64,000 nucleotides of DNA from CAZJAD01 sp964543855. GTDB taxonomy: Bacteria; Electryoneota; RPQS01; DYHQ01. Shown in pieces: positions 42,700 through 52,525 of the stretch. Location: assembly GCA_964543855.1 (NCBI GenBank), contig CAZJAD010000002.1, positions 1-64,000 on the forward strand, written 5' to 3'. How positions within the stretch are numbered: position 1 is the stretch's first letter; each line of letters starts with the position of its first letter. The position numbers were made by a program, and so were the translations under genes. The notes under the pieces were generated by a model. The model did no database searches. It worked only from the letters and a program-made list of their open reading frames with translations, and had not been told where the DNA came from.

Positions 42700-44896
42700 C
42701 TCGGACGGCCAGCAGCTTCGAGCCGATTCCCTCGAAAGCAACACGCACCTTCAAATCCGACCAGTCGCCGGACTTCGCGGTGACCACTCCGCGACCGAAA
42801 TCAGGATGTTCGACCAGATCGCCAATCTTGAAGGCGAAACCGGACGGGAACGGTGCGTCCTTGCGACGGCGTGAGACTGCTGGGCGAGATCGCGCAGGCA
42901 CAGTCTCTTCATCTTCTGTTTCCCACCAGTCGAGTTCGTGAGCTCCCTTTTCGGGTGGGAGTGTCCAACCCTGCAGGTTGTCCGGCTGAATTTCGCGAAG
43001 GAACCGCGATGGTTCGCTTTCCGTGATCTTTCCGCCACGCCATCTTTGCGAGGCGTAAGTCAGGTAGAGTTTCTCTTTGGCGCGGGTCACGCCCACATAG
43101 AAGAGCCGCCGTTCCTCCTCGATGTCGAGTTCGCCATCGCCGCTGCGCTCATGGGGAAAGAGACCCTCTTCCAAACCCGCGATGAAGACGCAGGGAAACT
43201 CGAGTCCCTTGGCGGCGTGGAGCGTCATGAGTGTGACTGCATCGGCCTTGTCGCGCCAGTCATCCACATCGGAAATCAGCGCGATTTCCTGGAGAAAATC
43301 ATCGAGAGTCATCGCCGGATTGCGCCGGTGGCGCTCCTGAGCACTTGCAACAAGCTGATCGAGATTCTCAAGGCGATCTCGAGCCTCCGGCGTTGCTTCC
43401 TCTTCGAGCCGCGCCCTCAGACCTGACGCAAGCTGCATTTCGGAAATGAGGTCGGGCAGCGACAAACGCGAAGTCTTCTCGCGAAGAGAACAGAGCAGGT
43501 CGTAAGTCGCTTTCAACCTCACTTTGGCCGCTGGAGTCAATTCCGGAACTTCATCCGTCTTCGCCAGCGCCTCCCACATCGTGGTCTGCCACTCCCGTGC
43601 CGCTCGGTCGAGTCGATGAATCGACTTGGGCCCGATGCCCCGAGACGGTGCTCCGAATAGACGACGCAGCGACAGCTCGTCGGCTGGATTGACTATCACG
43701 CGCAGATAACTGAGCGCGTCTTTGATTTCCCTGCGTTCATAGAAGCGAATCGCTCCGACGAGACTGTAGGGTATGGCCTGAGACAGGAGCGCTTCCTCGA
43801 AAGCTCGCGACTGTGCGTTCGTTCGGTACAGAATGGCGAAGGTGTTCCACGGGATTCTCTGGCGTCGCACCTGGTGGAAAATCTCACCGACGACCTCGTG
43901 AGCTTCATCCAGGTCGGTTCGACAGGGGCGAAGGATTGCTCTCTCTCCCCCTTTGAGAGATGTCCATATCTCTTTTTCTTTCCGCGCTCGATTGCAGGCG
44001 ATAATGTTGTTGGCGACGCGCAGAATGGCCTCTGTTGAGCGGTAATTTAGCTCCAAGCGGCAGACGGTCGCATCCGGGAAATCCTGTTCAAACTCGAGAA
44101 TGTTGCGCAGGTCCGCTCCTCGCCATCCATAGATAGACTGGTCGTCATCTCCCACAGCGAAGAGGCTGCGATGTTTCTGCGCTAAGCGCCGGCCGAGTTC
44201 GTACTGGAGGCGATTCGTGTCCTGATATTCGTCGATCAGGATATGGCGGTACTTTGTCTGGATGCGAGACAGAATTTCCGGGTTCGCATCGAAAACTTCA
44301 ATCGGAAGCCGGAGGAGGTCATCAAAATCCACCGCCTGCGACTGGCGCAGTAGTTCATTGTAGCGCTCGAGCAGTTCCGGCACACGACGGCGACGCGGAT
44401 CGCGCTTCCCCGCACGCGGCGAAGTTGGTTCGCGTCCATTCTTCTGCGCGCTGATCCAATTCTGAAGGACTGCCGGGGAGAGCTCATCGCGCGCAATCCC
44501 CTTTTCTCTCAGAATCTCGGCGAGCAGGCGCTGGCTGTCGTCCGTGTCATAGATCGTGAAATTGCGCCGATAGCCCAGGACATCGCCATACTCCCGCAGG
44601 ACGCGTGCGCAAAACGAATGAAATGTTCCCGCCCAAGGGAGTGTCTCGCTCTGGCCCAGCAAATCGGTAAGGCGCTGCTGCAATTCGCCAGCGGCCTTGT
44701 TCGTGAATGTGAGGGCCAGAATGCTGTGTGGTTTGGCGCCGATCTCAGCAATCAGATACGCCACGCGTGCGATGAGGGCTCGCGTCTTGCCTGTTCCGGC
44801 GCCGGCCAGCACGAGCACCGGCCCTAATGGCGCCGTTACCGCGCGTTGCTGCGCTTCGTTCAGAGATGCAAGAATCGTGGCCGCTTCCGATTTCAT
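42674..44896 (-). CDS. pcrA: ATP-dependent DNA helicase PcrA/UvrD
   Basis: Superfamily 1A 3'-5' helicase for repair and replication-transcription conflicts. It has 740 residues. Walker A VLAGAGTGKTRALIARVAYL, Ia LALTFTNKAAGEL, Walker B HILIDEYQDTNRLQYEL, III GDDDQSIYGWRGAD, IV LELNYRSTEAILRVANN, V VTLMTLHAAKGLEFP and VI RRLFYVGVTRAKEKLYLTY are all present. The last 50 residues (FKIGDLVEHPDFGRGVV) are the Tudor-like RNA-polymerase-binding domain of PcrA. It overlaps mltG by ATGA. Confidence 0.96.
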   Translation of the reverse strand: MKSEAATILASLNEAQQRAVTAPLGPVLVLAGAGTGKTRALIARVAYLIAEIGAKPHSILALTFTNKAAGELQQRLTDLLGQSETLPWAGTFHSFCARVLREYGDVLGYRRNFTIYDTDDSQRLLAEILREKGIARDELSPAVLQNWISAQKNGREPTSPRAGKRDPRRRRVPELLERYNELLRQSQAVDFDDLLRLPIEVFDANPEILSRIQTKYRHILIDEYQDTNRLQYELGRRLAQKHRSLFAVGDDDQSIYGWRGADLRNILEFEQDFPDATVCRLELNYRSTEAILRVANNIIACNRARKEKEIWTSLKGGERAILRPCRTDLDEAHEVVGEIFHQVRRQRIPWNTFAILYRTNAQSRAFEEALLSQAIPYSLVGAIRFYERREIKDALSYLRVIVNPADELSLRRLFGAPSRGIGPKSIHRLDRAAREWQTTMWEALAKTDEVPELTPAAKVRLKATYDLLCSLREKTSRLSLPDLISEMQLASGLRARLEEEATPEARDRLENLDQLVASAQERHRRNPAMTLDDFLQEIALISDVDDWRDKADAVTLMTLHAAKGLEFPCVFIAGLEEGLFPHERSGDGELDIEEERRLFYVGVTRAKEKLYLTYASQRWRGGKITESEPSRFLREIQPDNLQGWTLPPEKGAHELDWWETEDEETVPARSRPAVSRRRKDAPFPSGFAFKIGDLVEHPDFGRGVVTAKSGDWSDLKVRVAFEGIGSKLLAVRVAPLRKIG

Positions 44897-45954
44897 CCGT
44901 GCTGGGTCGTATCCTCAAGGGCCTGTCGGCGACGCGCCTCACTGGCCTCGGCCTTAGCTCTGAAATGTTCCTCGGCGGTTCGAGAGAAAACGTGGGAACC
45001 GTCTCCGCGGGCGACAAAAAAGAGATAGTCGGTCTTGTCGGGCGAGAGCGCGGCACGAATCGCACGAAGACCGGGACTGTTGATAGGTCCAGGGGGCAAT
45101 CCCTTATGCACATAGGTGTTGTAGGGACTGTCGACTTCCAAATCCTTCAGGCTAAGGCGCGTGGGCCCCTTTCCCTGTATGTAGTTGATCGTCGGATCCG
45201 CCTGCAGGAGCATACGTCTTCGGAGTCGGTTGTGATAGACCGATGACACCGTCCGCCACTCGTCCCGCCGGAGTACTTCCCACTGTAGAATGGATGCCAG
45301 AGTGACAATCTGGTGCCGATCCAGATTGCGCCCTGCGCCCGTTTGGAATACCGAATCCGGTGCCTTTCGCTTGAAGTTCCAGGCCATGCGCATGGCGGCG
45401 CGGCGGCCGCTCATATTTCGGTAGAACATGTAGGTGTCCGGAAAGAGATAGCCCTCAAGGCTTGCGCCGGAGAAACCCAAGGATTCGGCAAACGCCGTAT
45501 CATAGACTGCGCTCAGGAACTCGTCGGCGTCAATCCCTGTGGCGGACTCAAGCAGCTCGGCGACCTGCGTTGCCATCAATCCTTCTCGGATAACGACGCG
45601 CACGCCGGCGGCTCGTACACGGGTCAAACGGCGAACCAGTTCACAAATGGGGAGTCCCGGCGATAATGCAACCTGACCGGCCTGCAGGTGCTCATCTGCG
45701 CGCAGGCAACGCGTGGCGAGTTCGAATGCACGCGGATGACTGACAAGTCCGGCTCGATGGAGAACGCGCCCTATTTCCGCGACACTGACGCCCGGAACGA
45801 TGGTCACACTCACCGGGCCGGACGATTGGCTGCTCGGTGCCTCACCGACGAAGAGCAAACTGACCGCTTCCAGAACCAGAATCAGCACAGCCAGTGAAAG
45901 AAGCAGTCCGATTCTGTAGACGACGGACCATCGGGATTTCGGGTCAGGTGACAT
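44893..45954 (-). CDS. mltG: Endolytic murein transglycosylase MltG
   Basis: Inner-membrane lytic transglycosylase that cuts nascent glycan strands. It has 353 residues from MSPDPKSRW (45954; another ATG lies at 45975). One membrane segment (about residues 13-38) is followed by a LysM-like domain and the YceG fold: LEGYLFPDTYMF, VTLASILQWEVLRRDEW, SVYHNRLRRRMLLQADPT, SPYNTYVHKGLPPGPI. The usual ASIxEKE reads ASILQWE, keeping what I take to be the catalytic second Glu and changing the first to Gln. Confidence 0.93.
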   Translation of the reverse strand: MSPDPKSRWSVVYRIGLLLSLAVLILVLEAVSLLFVGEAPSSQSSGPVSVTIVPGVSVAEIGRVLHRAGLVSHPRAFELATRCLRADEHLQAGQVALSPGLPICELVRRLTRVRAAGVRVVIREGLMATQVAELLESATGIDADEFLSAVYDTAFAESLGFSGASLEGYLFPDTYMFYRNMSGRRAAMRMAWNFKRKAPDSVFQTGAGRNLDRHQIVTLASILQWEVLRRDEWRTVSSVYHNRLRRRMLLQADPTINYIQGKGPTRLSLKDLEVDSPYNTYVHKGLPPGPINSPGLRAIRAALSPDKTDYLFFVARGDGSHVFSRTAEEHFRAKAEASEARRRQALEDTTQHG

Positions 45955-47134
45955 TGGCAGAGCCTCGCAGGACAATGCGCATCGTTGTTCCCTGTCCCGG
46001 CACCGAATCCTTCAGGTAGAGACGGCCGCCGTGGTATTCTTCGATAATGCGGCGTGCCAGAGACAGCCCCAGGCCCCATCCTCTCGTTTTTGTCGAGAAA
46101 CCCGGCCTGAAAATATGCTTTCGATCTCGAGGTTCGATGCCTCGTCCGTTGTCGCTGACATCGACGATGACGCTGTTCCCCCGCGTGAAAGACGCGATTG
46201 TGATTTTTCCTCCGGTTTCCCCGAGAGCATCAAGACTGTTCTTAAGAAGATTCTCGAGGACCCAACCGAACAGCTGCCGGTTCACAGGAACAAGTGGACT
46301 GGAGTCCATCTCCTCGACGATTTCGATCGGTCGACCTGACTGAGGGAGGCGGGATCGGAAGTAGTCCGCTGTTTCGCTGATTGTATCGGTGATTGGATGC
46401 GGCGACAGAGTCTCGGTGGAACCGATTTGCGAGAAGCGCGCCGTCACTTTCTCGAGCCTGCGGATGTCGCGCGTCATCTCTTCCAGTGCGCGGGACTGAT
46501 TCCCTTCGGCACGCAGCAGCTCGAGCCACCCCAACATAGAGGTCAGGGGCGTGCCGAGCTGATGGGCGGTTTCCTTGGCCAGTCCCACCCAGACCATTCG
46601 CTCCTCGCTTCGTTGGATGTTTCGAAACCCGGTGTAGCCGACCACGATGAAGAGAGCGGCTGCCGCGATCTCAATCCAAGGGAGCCAGCGGAGCTGCCGG
46701 ATGACCGCAGAATCTCCGTAATGAAACCAATCGACTTGCCCGCGCGCCACTTCGATGCTCATGGGTTCGTTTCCACCGCGATCCATGATGGCGACGAGCC
46801 GCTTAAGTCTCGCGGTCGCTTCCGCGGATGTATCGCCGGAGGCGACTCCGACATTCTTCCAGTTCTTGGGATGACCTTTCGAATCGGTGACGACGATGGG
46901 GAAATCCACTTCTTGAATCTGCTGCAACGCGATGTCTGTCAGCAGCTCATTTTCGCTGCTAATGAACTCCCGGTACCGCTGGACGGTTAGTGCCAAAGAT
47001 CGCCGAGTGCTGGCACGCAGTTGTTCGATCAGAACCTGTGTGTAGACGAGCACAGAGATGATGAGAACCACGGCTCCGAGGAAAAGCAATCCCTTGAAGG
47101 TTCCGATGGCGTGGTAGCTTGGTCGTCGGCGCAT
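45944..47134 (-). CDS. Membrane sensor histidine kinase
   Basis: It has 396 residues. Two membrane segments (about 12-34 and 155-177) enclose a periplasmic region of about 120 residues with no recognised sensor domain. The dimerisation box is KETAHQLGTPLTSMLGW with His191; HQLGTPLTS is a form common in Bacteroidetes-type kinases. ATPase boxes: N (ENLLKNSLDAL), G1 (VSDNGRGIEP), F (FRPGFSTKTRG) and G2 (WGLGLSLARRII). No response regulator is adjacent; the receiver at 41420-41788 is four genes downstream. Signal unknown. Confidence 0.9.
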   Translation of the reverse strand: MRRRPSYHAIGTFKGLLFLGAVVLIISVLVYTQVLIEQLRASTRRSLALTVQRYREFISSENELLTDIALQQIQEVDFPIVVTDSKGHPKNWKNVGVASGDTSAEATARLKRLVAIMDRGGNEPMSIEVARGQVDWFHYGDSAVIRQLRWLPWIEIAAAALFIVVGYTGFRNIQRSEERMVWVGLAKETAHQLGTPLTSMLGWLELLRAEGNQSRALEEMTRDIRRLEKVTARFSQIGSTETLSPHPITDTISETADYFRSRLPQSGRPIEIVEEMDSSPLVPVNRQLFGWVLENLLKNSLDALGETGGKITIASFTRGNSVIVDVSDNGRGIEPRDRKHIFRPGFSTKTRGWGLGLSLARRIIEEYHGGRLYLKDSVPGQGTTMRIVLRGSANVT

Positions 47135-47136
47135 GA

Positions 47137-48114
47137 CTATCCTTGGTGCGAAGTCGTGGAGCGAGGCTCCGCTGACTCCGTTTCACTGTCGAACTTCAAG
47201 CCGTATTCCCGGATCTTTTCATCCTTCTGCGTCATCATTTCCGCCAGGAGGCCAAAGGAGAAGAACTGCACGCCCACGACGATGAGCAACACGCCGAGGA
47301 AAAGCAGAGGTCGATTTCCGATCCAAATCCGCTGCAGCCATCCGATCACGAGATAGATGTTGATCGCCAAACCGAGAACGATGGCTATGAGACCCGCGGA
47401 TCCGAACAGGTGCAACGGATTGCGAATGAAGCCGGTGATGTATAGAACTGTGATCAAATCGAGGAATCCGCTCAAGAATCGTTTGATGCCGAACTTCGTG
47501 CGGCCGTACTTACGCCGGTGGTGTTGGACGGGGATCTCGCTGACGCGAAATCCCTGTTTGAAAGCGAGCACCGGAACAAACCGGTGCAACTCTCCGTAGA
47601 TATTGAGATCCTTGACGACTTCCTGACGATAGGCCTTCAGGCCACAGTTGAAATCATGGAGGTGAATTCCCGATAGCAATCCCGTGACGAAGTTGAAGAA
47701 TTTCGAGGGAATTGTCTTCGATATCGGATCGTAACGCTTCCGCTTCCAGCCGGAGACGAGATCATAGCCTTCATCCAGCTTTGCCAGAAGGGCCGGTATC
47801 TCGCGCGGGTCATCTTGCAGGTCAGCGTCCAGAGTGACGACGAACGCTCCGCGAGTGTGCCGGAAGGCTGTTTGAAGCGCCGCGGACTTGCCATTGTTCT
47901 TCAGAAACGAGAGCACTCGGACGGTCGGATCGGTGTCGCTGAGTTCCTTGAGTACTTTCAGGGATGCGTCCGTGGAACCATCGTCCATGAACAGAATCTC
48001 TCTGGAGAGATTGTGTTTCTCACAGACTTCGGCAATAAGTGCATGGAGCTCGCGCAGAGACTCGTCCTCGTTGTAAAGAGGAACGACGACCGAGAGCTTT
48101 GGAGTTTCACTCAT
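47137..48114 (-). CDS. Membrane glycosyltransferase family 2 (polyprenyl-phosphate sugar transferase type)
   Basis: It has 325 residues. The GT-A domain has VVPLYNEDESLRELHALI, FMDDGSTDASLKVL, and the metal-binding TLDADLQDDPREI. RRKYGRTKFGIKRFLSG and two C-terminal membrane helices (about 232-255 and 268-292) match DPM1/ArnC/GtrB-like enzymes that put glucose, mannose or aminoarabinose on undecaprenyl phosphate. Which sugar is not clear. It abuts the histidine kinase gene. Confidence 0.88.
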   Translation of the reverse strand: MSETPKLSVVVPLYNEDESLRELHALIAEVCEKHNLSREILFMDDGSTDASLKVLKELSDTDPTVRVLSFLKNNGKSAALQTAFRHTRGAFVVTLDADLQDDPREIPALLAKLDEGYDLVSGWKRKRYDPISKTIPSKFFNFVTGLLSGIHLHDFNCGLKAYRQEVVKDLNIYGELHRFVPVLAFKQGFRVSEIPVQHHRRKYGRTKFGIKRFLSGFLDLITVLYITGFIRNPLHLFGSAGLIAIVLGLAINIYLVIGWLQRIWIGNRPLLFLGVLLIVVGVQFFSFGLLAEMMTQKDEKIREYGLKFDSETESAEPRSTTSHQG

Positions 48115-48144
48115 GATTTTGTCAGCAGAGTTATTGGAGTCGAT

Positions 48145-48888
48145 TTAGCCCGACCGCTGCGAGCCGCGTGGCATGGCTCTCAAGACAGGCTTCTTTATTT
48201 TCCAAGTCAGGCAGACGCGAGCATCTTCGGTTGAGCATGTCACCTCGACCGGCACCAACCATCCGTCGTGCACTTCGTACTTTCGAAAGGTTTTGATCAG
48301 GACTTCGCGACCGTCTCTCTCGACTTTTTCGCGCAGGATTTCAGCTCGGCGAGCCGATGCGACCAAGCGGTGAGCGGCGCCTCCGCTGTGGCCGGATAGA
48401 ATGTACATATCACTGGAAGCCACTGCCGTGTCCAGTTGAAAGCCTCCACTGCGCGATCCCAGAGGAAAGGGCATGATATCGCGCAAATCCCAATCAGGCA
48501 GGTCGAGCGGAAAGAGTCTGGCCACATGCAGCGTGTCAAGATTCGTGATGACTTGAGGCGAGGAAAAAGGTGCCCAATAGATGAACTCGGTCGGGGTCAG
48601 GAACAAATCTCCCAAGACAAACCGGTACGGCCGACGAAACTGAAAGCCCATGCGCTCGCCGGAGAGATACTGAAAACTCCCGGATGCACTGTAGGAGTCG
48701 TCCTCCACCTGCAAAGTCACGCTCAAGGTTGCGAAGAGTGATTCCCAAGCTACCGAGCGGTCGAGATGCAAACGGAGTATCTGCTCCGGACTCCAGCGCC
48801 CACCCTGGGGTGCCCTGAGGACGACACGGCTTGCGCAACCTGTCAGCAGGAAGAGCGCCGTGGTGATGCCGAGGATTCTATGAATCAA
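48145..48888 (-). CDS. DUF4292-like outer-membrane lipoprotein
   Basis: It has 247 residues. The lipoprotein signal ends LFLLTGC (Cys18). The mature part has the LolA/LolB-like beta layout of DUF4292: SVTLQVEDDSYSASGSFQYL, RRPYRFVLGDLFLTPTEF, ADTAVASSDMY-like spacing and the late KYEVHDGWLVPVEV strand. Function is unknown; a lipid- or lipoprotein-handling role is guessed from the fold. It overlaps the TPR gene by 11 bases, so the two probably act together, as TPR proteins and DUF4292 lipoproteins are often neighbours. Confidence 0.7.
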   Translation of the reverse strand: MIHRILGITTALFLLTGCASRVVLRAPQGGRWSPEQILRLHLDRSVAWESLFATLSVTLQVEDDSYSASGSFQYLSGERMGFQFRRPYRFVLGDLFLTPTEFIYWAPFSSPQVITNLDTLHVARLFPLDLPDWDLRDIMPFPLGSRSGGFQLDTAVASSDMYILSGHSGGAAHRLVASARRAEILREKVERDGREVLIKTFRKYEVHDGWLVPVEVTCSTEDARVCLTWKIKKPVLRAMPRGSQRSG

Positions 48889-50320
48889 GCTTCTGCCTCA
48901 CGGCCTCATTCCCGGGATCGAATTTCAGTGCCTTGCGGTAGTATTTGCGGGCTTTGGATTTCGAGCCACGATCCATGTAGACATCGCCCAGATGTTCCAA
49001 GACAGGAGAACTGTCGGGGTCGAATTTCAGCGCTTTGCGCAGCCAACGAATGGCTGACTTGTGGTTCCCCAGTCTGAAATATATCCATCCCATTGTGTCG
49101 AGATAAGAGGCATTCTCCGGTTCGGCAGCGCAAGCTCTCTCCGCCATCGCCTTGGCATGCTGCAGGTCCATTCCGCGCTCAGCGAGGGTGTATGCATAGT
49201 TGTTCAGGAAGACGGCGGCGCTGTCAGAAAGCTCGATCGCGCGCTCGTAGAGTTCAATGACTTTCTCGACGCTGTCCATCTGGTCATAGATTAGCGCGAG
49301 GACGCCCAGTGACGAGTAGGTCGTGGAGTCGAGCCTCAGGGCCTCTTGCAGGGACAAAATCGCCTCTTCCGTTTCGCCCTCACGATTCTGACAGGTGCCA
49401 AGGAGATTCCAGAGATCGGCATCCTCCGGCACGATCTCGACCGCTTTCTGGAGGGTATGACACGCGGTCGCGTAGTCATTCTTGTCTATTTGGAACACAG
49501 CCAGTCCCACCCAATAGCGGGCGACATCCGGACGCAAGGCAGCGGCGCGTTCAAACTCCTCCTGCGCGCGAGCGGTGTCTCCTGTCTGAAGATAGAGCGT
49601 CGCCAAGGAGTAGGTGACGGCGGCATCCGTTGTATCGATCTGAGCGAGTCGCTGAAGATACGGGAGAGCGCGTTGGGTGCTGTCGCTCATGAGCAACACA
49701 GTGGCCACCTGCAGGAGAAGCTGCTCCGACTCGCCTTTGATCGCCACCAGTTTATTGTACGCAATATCGGCGCGGTTGAAATCGCCTGCGCGCAGATAGA
49801 GTTGCAGGAGCTGGAGCATGTACTCCGGTTCGGTCGTGTCAATTCTCGCCAGACGCTCATAGAGGATAAGTGCTTCAGGCCACTTGATCGTGTCGAACAG
49901 GAGTCCCGCGTGGAGTTCCAGCGCGGGCTTGTAGTTGGGCTCTATCTCGAGCGCCTTGCCGAGAAGACTCAGCGCCTGGGGGACTTTGTTCAGGAGGACA
50001 TAATCCTGGGCTAACGCAACATAGAGAAACGGGGAATCGGGGTCCGCCTCGAGAGCTTCCTGATATTCAAAGATCGCTCGATAGTAATCTTCCATCTTGT
50101 CGGCGATGGTGCCGCGGATGAAGTGATCCATCGCTGCCTGATTCCTGGCCATCTGCTTGCGAGCATGCTCCATCTCCGTGGCGAAACCTGCTCTGAATCC
50201 CAACAGGACACCCAGAAGATGTATCGAGATGGTCAGGACCGCACCGAGTGTCCCAGGCGCGACGCGGAAGGCACGTCGCTTGCGTTTCGGGCTATCGCCC
50301 CACGAGGCGCATAATATCAT
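48878..50320 (-). CDS. TPR-repeat protein
   Basis: It has 480 residues. An N-terminal hydrophobic segment (about 24-46) probably directs export or anchors it in the inner membrane. From about 65 to the end there are some eleven to twelve TPR units (for example AIFEYQEALEADPDSPFLY and AIRWLRKALKFDPDSSPVLE). The last two units, each ending KALKFDP, are close copies. It overlaps rseP by 29 bases and the lipoprotein gene by 11. Binding partner unknown; envelope biogenesis is likely from context. Confidence 0.82.
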   Translation of the reverse strand: MILCASWGDSPKRKRRAFRVAPGTLGAVLTISIHLLGVLLGFRAGFATEMEHARKQMARNQAAMDHFIRGTIADKMEDYYRAIFEYQEALEADPDSPFLYVALAQDYVLLNKVPQALSLLGKALEIEPNYKPALELHAGLLFDTIKWPEALILYERLARIDTTEPEYMLQLLQLYLRAGDFNRADIAYNKLVAIKGESEQLLLQVATVLLMSDSTQRALPYLQRLAQIDTTDAAVTYSLATLYLQTGDTARAQEEFERAAALRPDVARYWVGLAVFQIDKNDYATACHTLQKAVEIVPEDADLWNLLGTCQNREGETEEAILSLQEALRLDSTTYSSLGVLALIYDQMDSVEKVIELYERAIELSDSAAVFLNNYAYTLAERGMDLQHAKAMAERACAAEPENASYLDTMGWIYFRLGNHKSAIRWLRKALKFDPDSSPVLEHLGDVYMDRGSKSKARKYYRKALKFDPGNEAVRQKLDS

Positions 50321-51344
50321 GATATGAAACCACCAGAATCAGGAGAATAAGCAGCACCATTCCCACTTGTTGGACCACGAGTTTGACTTTGGTCGAGATC
50401 GGTCGGCGAATGATGGTCTCGATCAGAACATAAACGATGTGGCCTCCGTCCAGAACAGGGAACGGCAGAATATTCAGAAACCCAATGGACACGCTCACGA
50501 AAGCCAGGAAGAAGAGAAAAGTGGCCAGGCCTTGACGCGCACTTTCGCCGGAGAATTTTGCGATGCTTACCGGTCCACCAAGATCGCGGATACTCGCTTC
50601 ACCGACAAGGAGTTGCCCGAGGAACTGCAGGATAAGGCGCGTCGTTCCGTAACAGAACCGAATTCCCTGTCCCAAGCTCTCACCGACGGATGCTTCGCGG
50701 AACGACACATGAGAGACGATGCCGATGACACGACGCGTCTGTCCGCCATCCGTATGTGAAACCGTAGCAACGGCGACCGTCCAGGTCGAATCGTCGCGTC
50801 CCATAGTAAGGTGAACCGTATCCGACGCCGACGAGATGAGAGTCACCACATCATCCCAGTCCGAGACGGTACTGTCCCCAACACCGAGGATCCGGTCCCC
50901 CTCCTGGAGACCGGCCGCTTCGGCGGGCATTCCTTGCGTCACCTCGCCAATAATCGGCTCGCCGATTTGGGCGATCCCCACGGCCAGAGTCAGTGCTGTT
51001 ACGATGAGACCGGCCACGAGATAATTCATCAGAACGCCGGCACTCAGGACAAAGATCTTCTGGACGGGATTTTTGGACATGAATTCGTCGGGGGCACCGG
51101 TAATCGTGGTCTGGTCGAGCGATTCGTCGACCATTCCGGCAATCTTGACATAACCACCCAGAGGAATCCAAGAGAGAACGAATTCCGTCTTGCCGATCTT
51201 TTTGCTGGCAAGGCGTGGAGGAAAACCGATGGAGAAGCGCTCCACACGCATCCCGGCCAGCCGGGCAGCGATGAAATGGCCGGTCTCATGCACGAGAATT
51301 ATGACACCGGCGACAACAATAAAAGCGAGAAGGGTTACTATCAT
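50292..51344 (-). CDS. rseP: RIP metalloprotease RseP (site-2 protease)
   Basis: Intramembrane zinc protease that cleaves anti-sigma factors and signal-peptide remnants. It has 350 residues: HETGHFIAARLAG (HExxH) in the first membrane helix, a single PDZ domain (about 115-195, EAAGLQEGDRILGVGDSTVSD), and LPFPVLDGGHIVYVLIE with the third zinc ligand Asp. E. coli RseP has two PDZ domains; this one has one. It overlaps dxr by ATGA, a common dxr-rseP pair. Confidence 0.95.
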   Translation of the reverse strand: MIVTLLAFIVVAGVIILVHETGHFIAARLAGMRVERFSIGFPPRLASKKIGKTEFVLSWIPLGGYVKIAGMVDESLDQTTITGAPDEFMSKNPVQKIFVLSAGVLMNYLVAGLIVTALTLAVGIAQIGEPIIGEVTQGMPAEAAGLQEGDRILGVGDSTVSDWDDVVTLISSASDTVHLTMGRDDSTWTVAVATVSHTDGGQTRRVIGIVSHVSFREASVGESLGQGIRFCYGTTRLILQFLGQLLVGEASIRDLGGPVSIAKFSGESARQGLATFLFFLAFVSVSIGFLNILPFPVLDGGHIVYVLIETIIRRPISTKVKLVVQQVGMVLLILLILVVSYHDIMRLVGR

Positions 51345-52525
51345 GGTGACGGGATGGTGTCTTTGCTACGCCTCTTCACTTCCTCGGCAGCCATTTGCCG
51401 AGCGCGCTTGTCAGCGGCGAGCACTGTCTCCACAGAATGCAGCAGCTCGTCGGGCCACTGCTCGAGTACTGCCGTAAGAATTTCGCTGATTTCGCGAAAA
51501 GTAATTCGTGTATTCAAAAACCCTGCGACCGCAACCTCGTCGGCTGCGGACAGTGCTGCCGGCGCCGTGCCACCTTTCTGTAAAGCCGTGTAAGCCAATT
51601 GAAGGGCCGGAAACTTGCCTTCCGGCACTTTTTCGAAAGTCAGCGGGCTGACTTCGGCGAGGTTTGTCGGAACGAGCGACGAATCGAGCCGCTCCGGATA
51701 GCCAAGAGCATATAGAATCGGCAATCGCATGTCCGGCACGGAAAGCTGCGCTTTGAAGGAGCCGTCGGTGAATTCGACCATCGAGTGAATCACGGACTGG
51801 CGATGGACGATGACACTTATTTGCTGCGGCTCCACGGAAAACAGACGCTGCGCCTCGATGACCTCCAATCCTTTGTTCATCAAGGTAGCGGAGTCAATCG
51901 TGATCTTCGGCCCCATTGTCCAAGTCGGATGCGCCAACGCTTTTTCCGGCGTCACTCGTGCCAACTCATCGTCTGGGAGATCCAGCAACGGACCCCCCGA
52001 GGTTGTGAGCCAGATCGTCCGAATGGACGCAACGCTCTCTCCCTGAAGGCATTGCCAAATCGCGCTGTGTTCGGAGTCGATGGGCAGGATCGGGACTTGC
52101 TTCTTCAGCGCTGCGCCCAGAACCAATGGTCCGGCTGCGACGAGAGTCTCTTTGTTGGCGATGGCGACGCTCGTGCCCGCTTCGATTGCCGCAAAGGTCG
52201 GGCTGATTCCTGCGGCGCCGACAATTGCGTTGACGACCCGGTCCGTCTCCTCCCACGCGGCCAATCGGCGCAAGCCGTCTTCCCCACCGAGTACTCTAAT
52301 GCCGGTCCCGAAGAGACTCGACTTTGCTTCCTCGACCGCCGATGTATCGGCGACGGCAACCGCCTCCGGTTTGAACTCCCGCGCGAGAGAAACCAAGCGA
52401 GTCACACGCCGGTGCGTCGAGAGTCCTCGCAACTTGAACCGGCCCGGCAGCGACCGGACAATGTCGAGTGTGCTGCTTCCAATGGACCCTGTCGCTCCGA
52501 GCAAGACCAGTCGCGTTGCTCTCAT
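51341..52525 (-). CDS. dxr: 1-deoxy-D-xylulose 5-phosphate reductoisomerase
   Basis: First committed enzyme of the MEP isoprenoid pathway. It has 394 residues. NADPH site LLGATGSIGSSTLDIV; substrate and metal region LPIDSEHSAIWQCLQG, TTSGGPLLDLP, GPKITIDSATLMNKGLEVIE, and HRQSVIHSMVEF. It overlaps the lipoate ligase gene and rseP by 4 bases each. Confidence 0.97.
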   Translation of the reverse strand: MRATRLVLLGATGSIGSSTLDIVRSLPGRFKLRGLSTHRRVTRLVSLAREFKPEAVAVADTSAVEEAKSSLFGTGIRVLGGEDGLRRLAAWEETDRVVNAIVGAAGISPTFAAIEAGTSVAIANKETLVAAGPLVLGAALKKQVPILPIDSEHSAIWQCLQGESVASIRTIWLTTSGGPLLDLPDDELARVTPEKALAHPTWTMGPKITIDSATLMNKGLEVIEAQRLFSVEPQQISVIVHRQSVIHSMVEFTDGSFKAQLSVPDMRLPILYALGYPERLDSSLVPTNLAEVSPLTFEKVPEGKFPALQLAYTALQKGGTAPAALSAADEVAVAGFLNTRITFREISEILTAVLEQWPDELLHSVETVLAADKRARQMAAEEVKRRSKDTIPSP

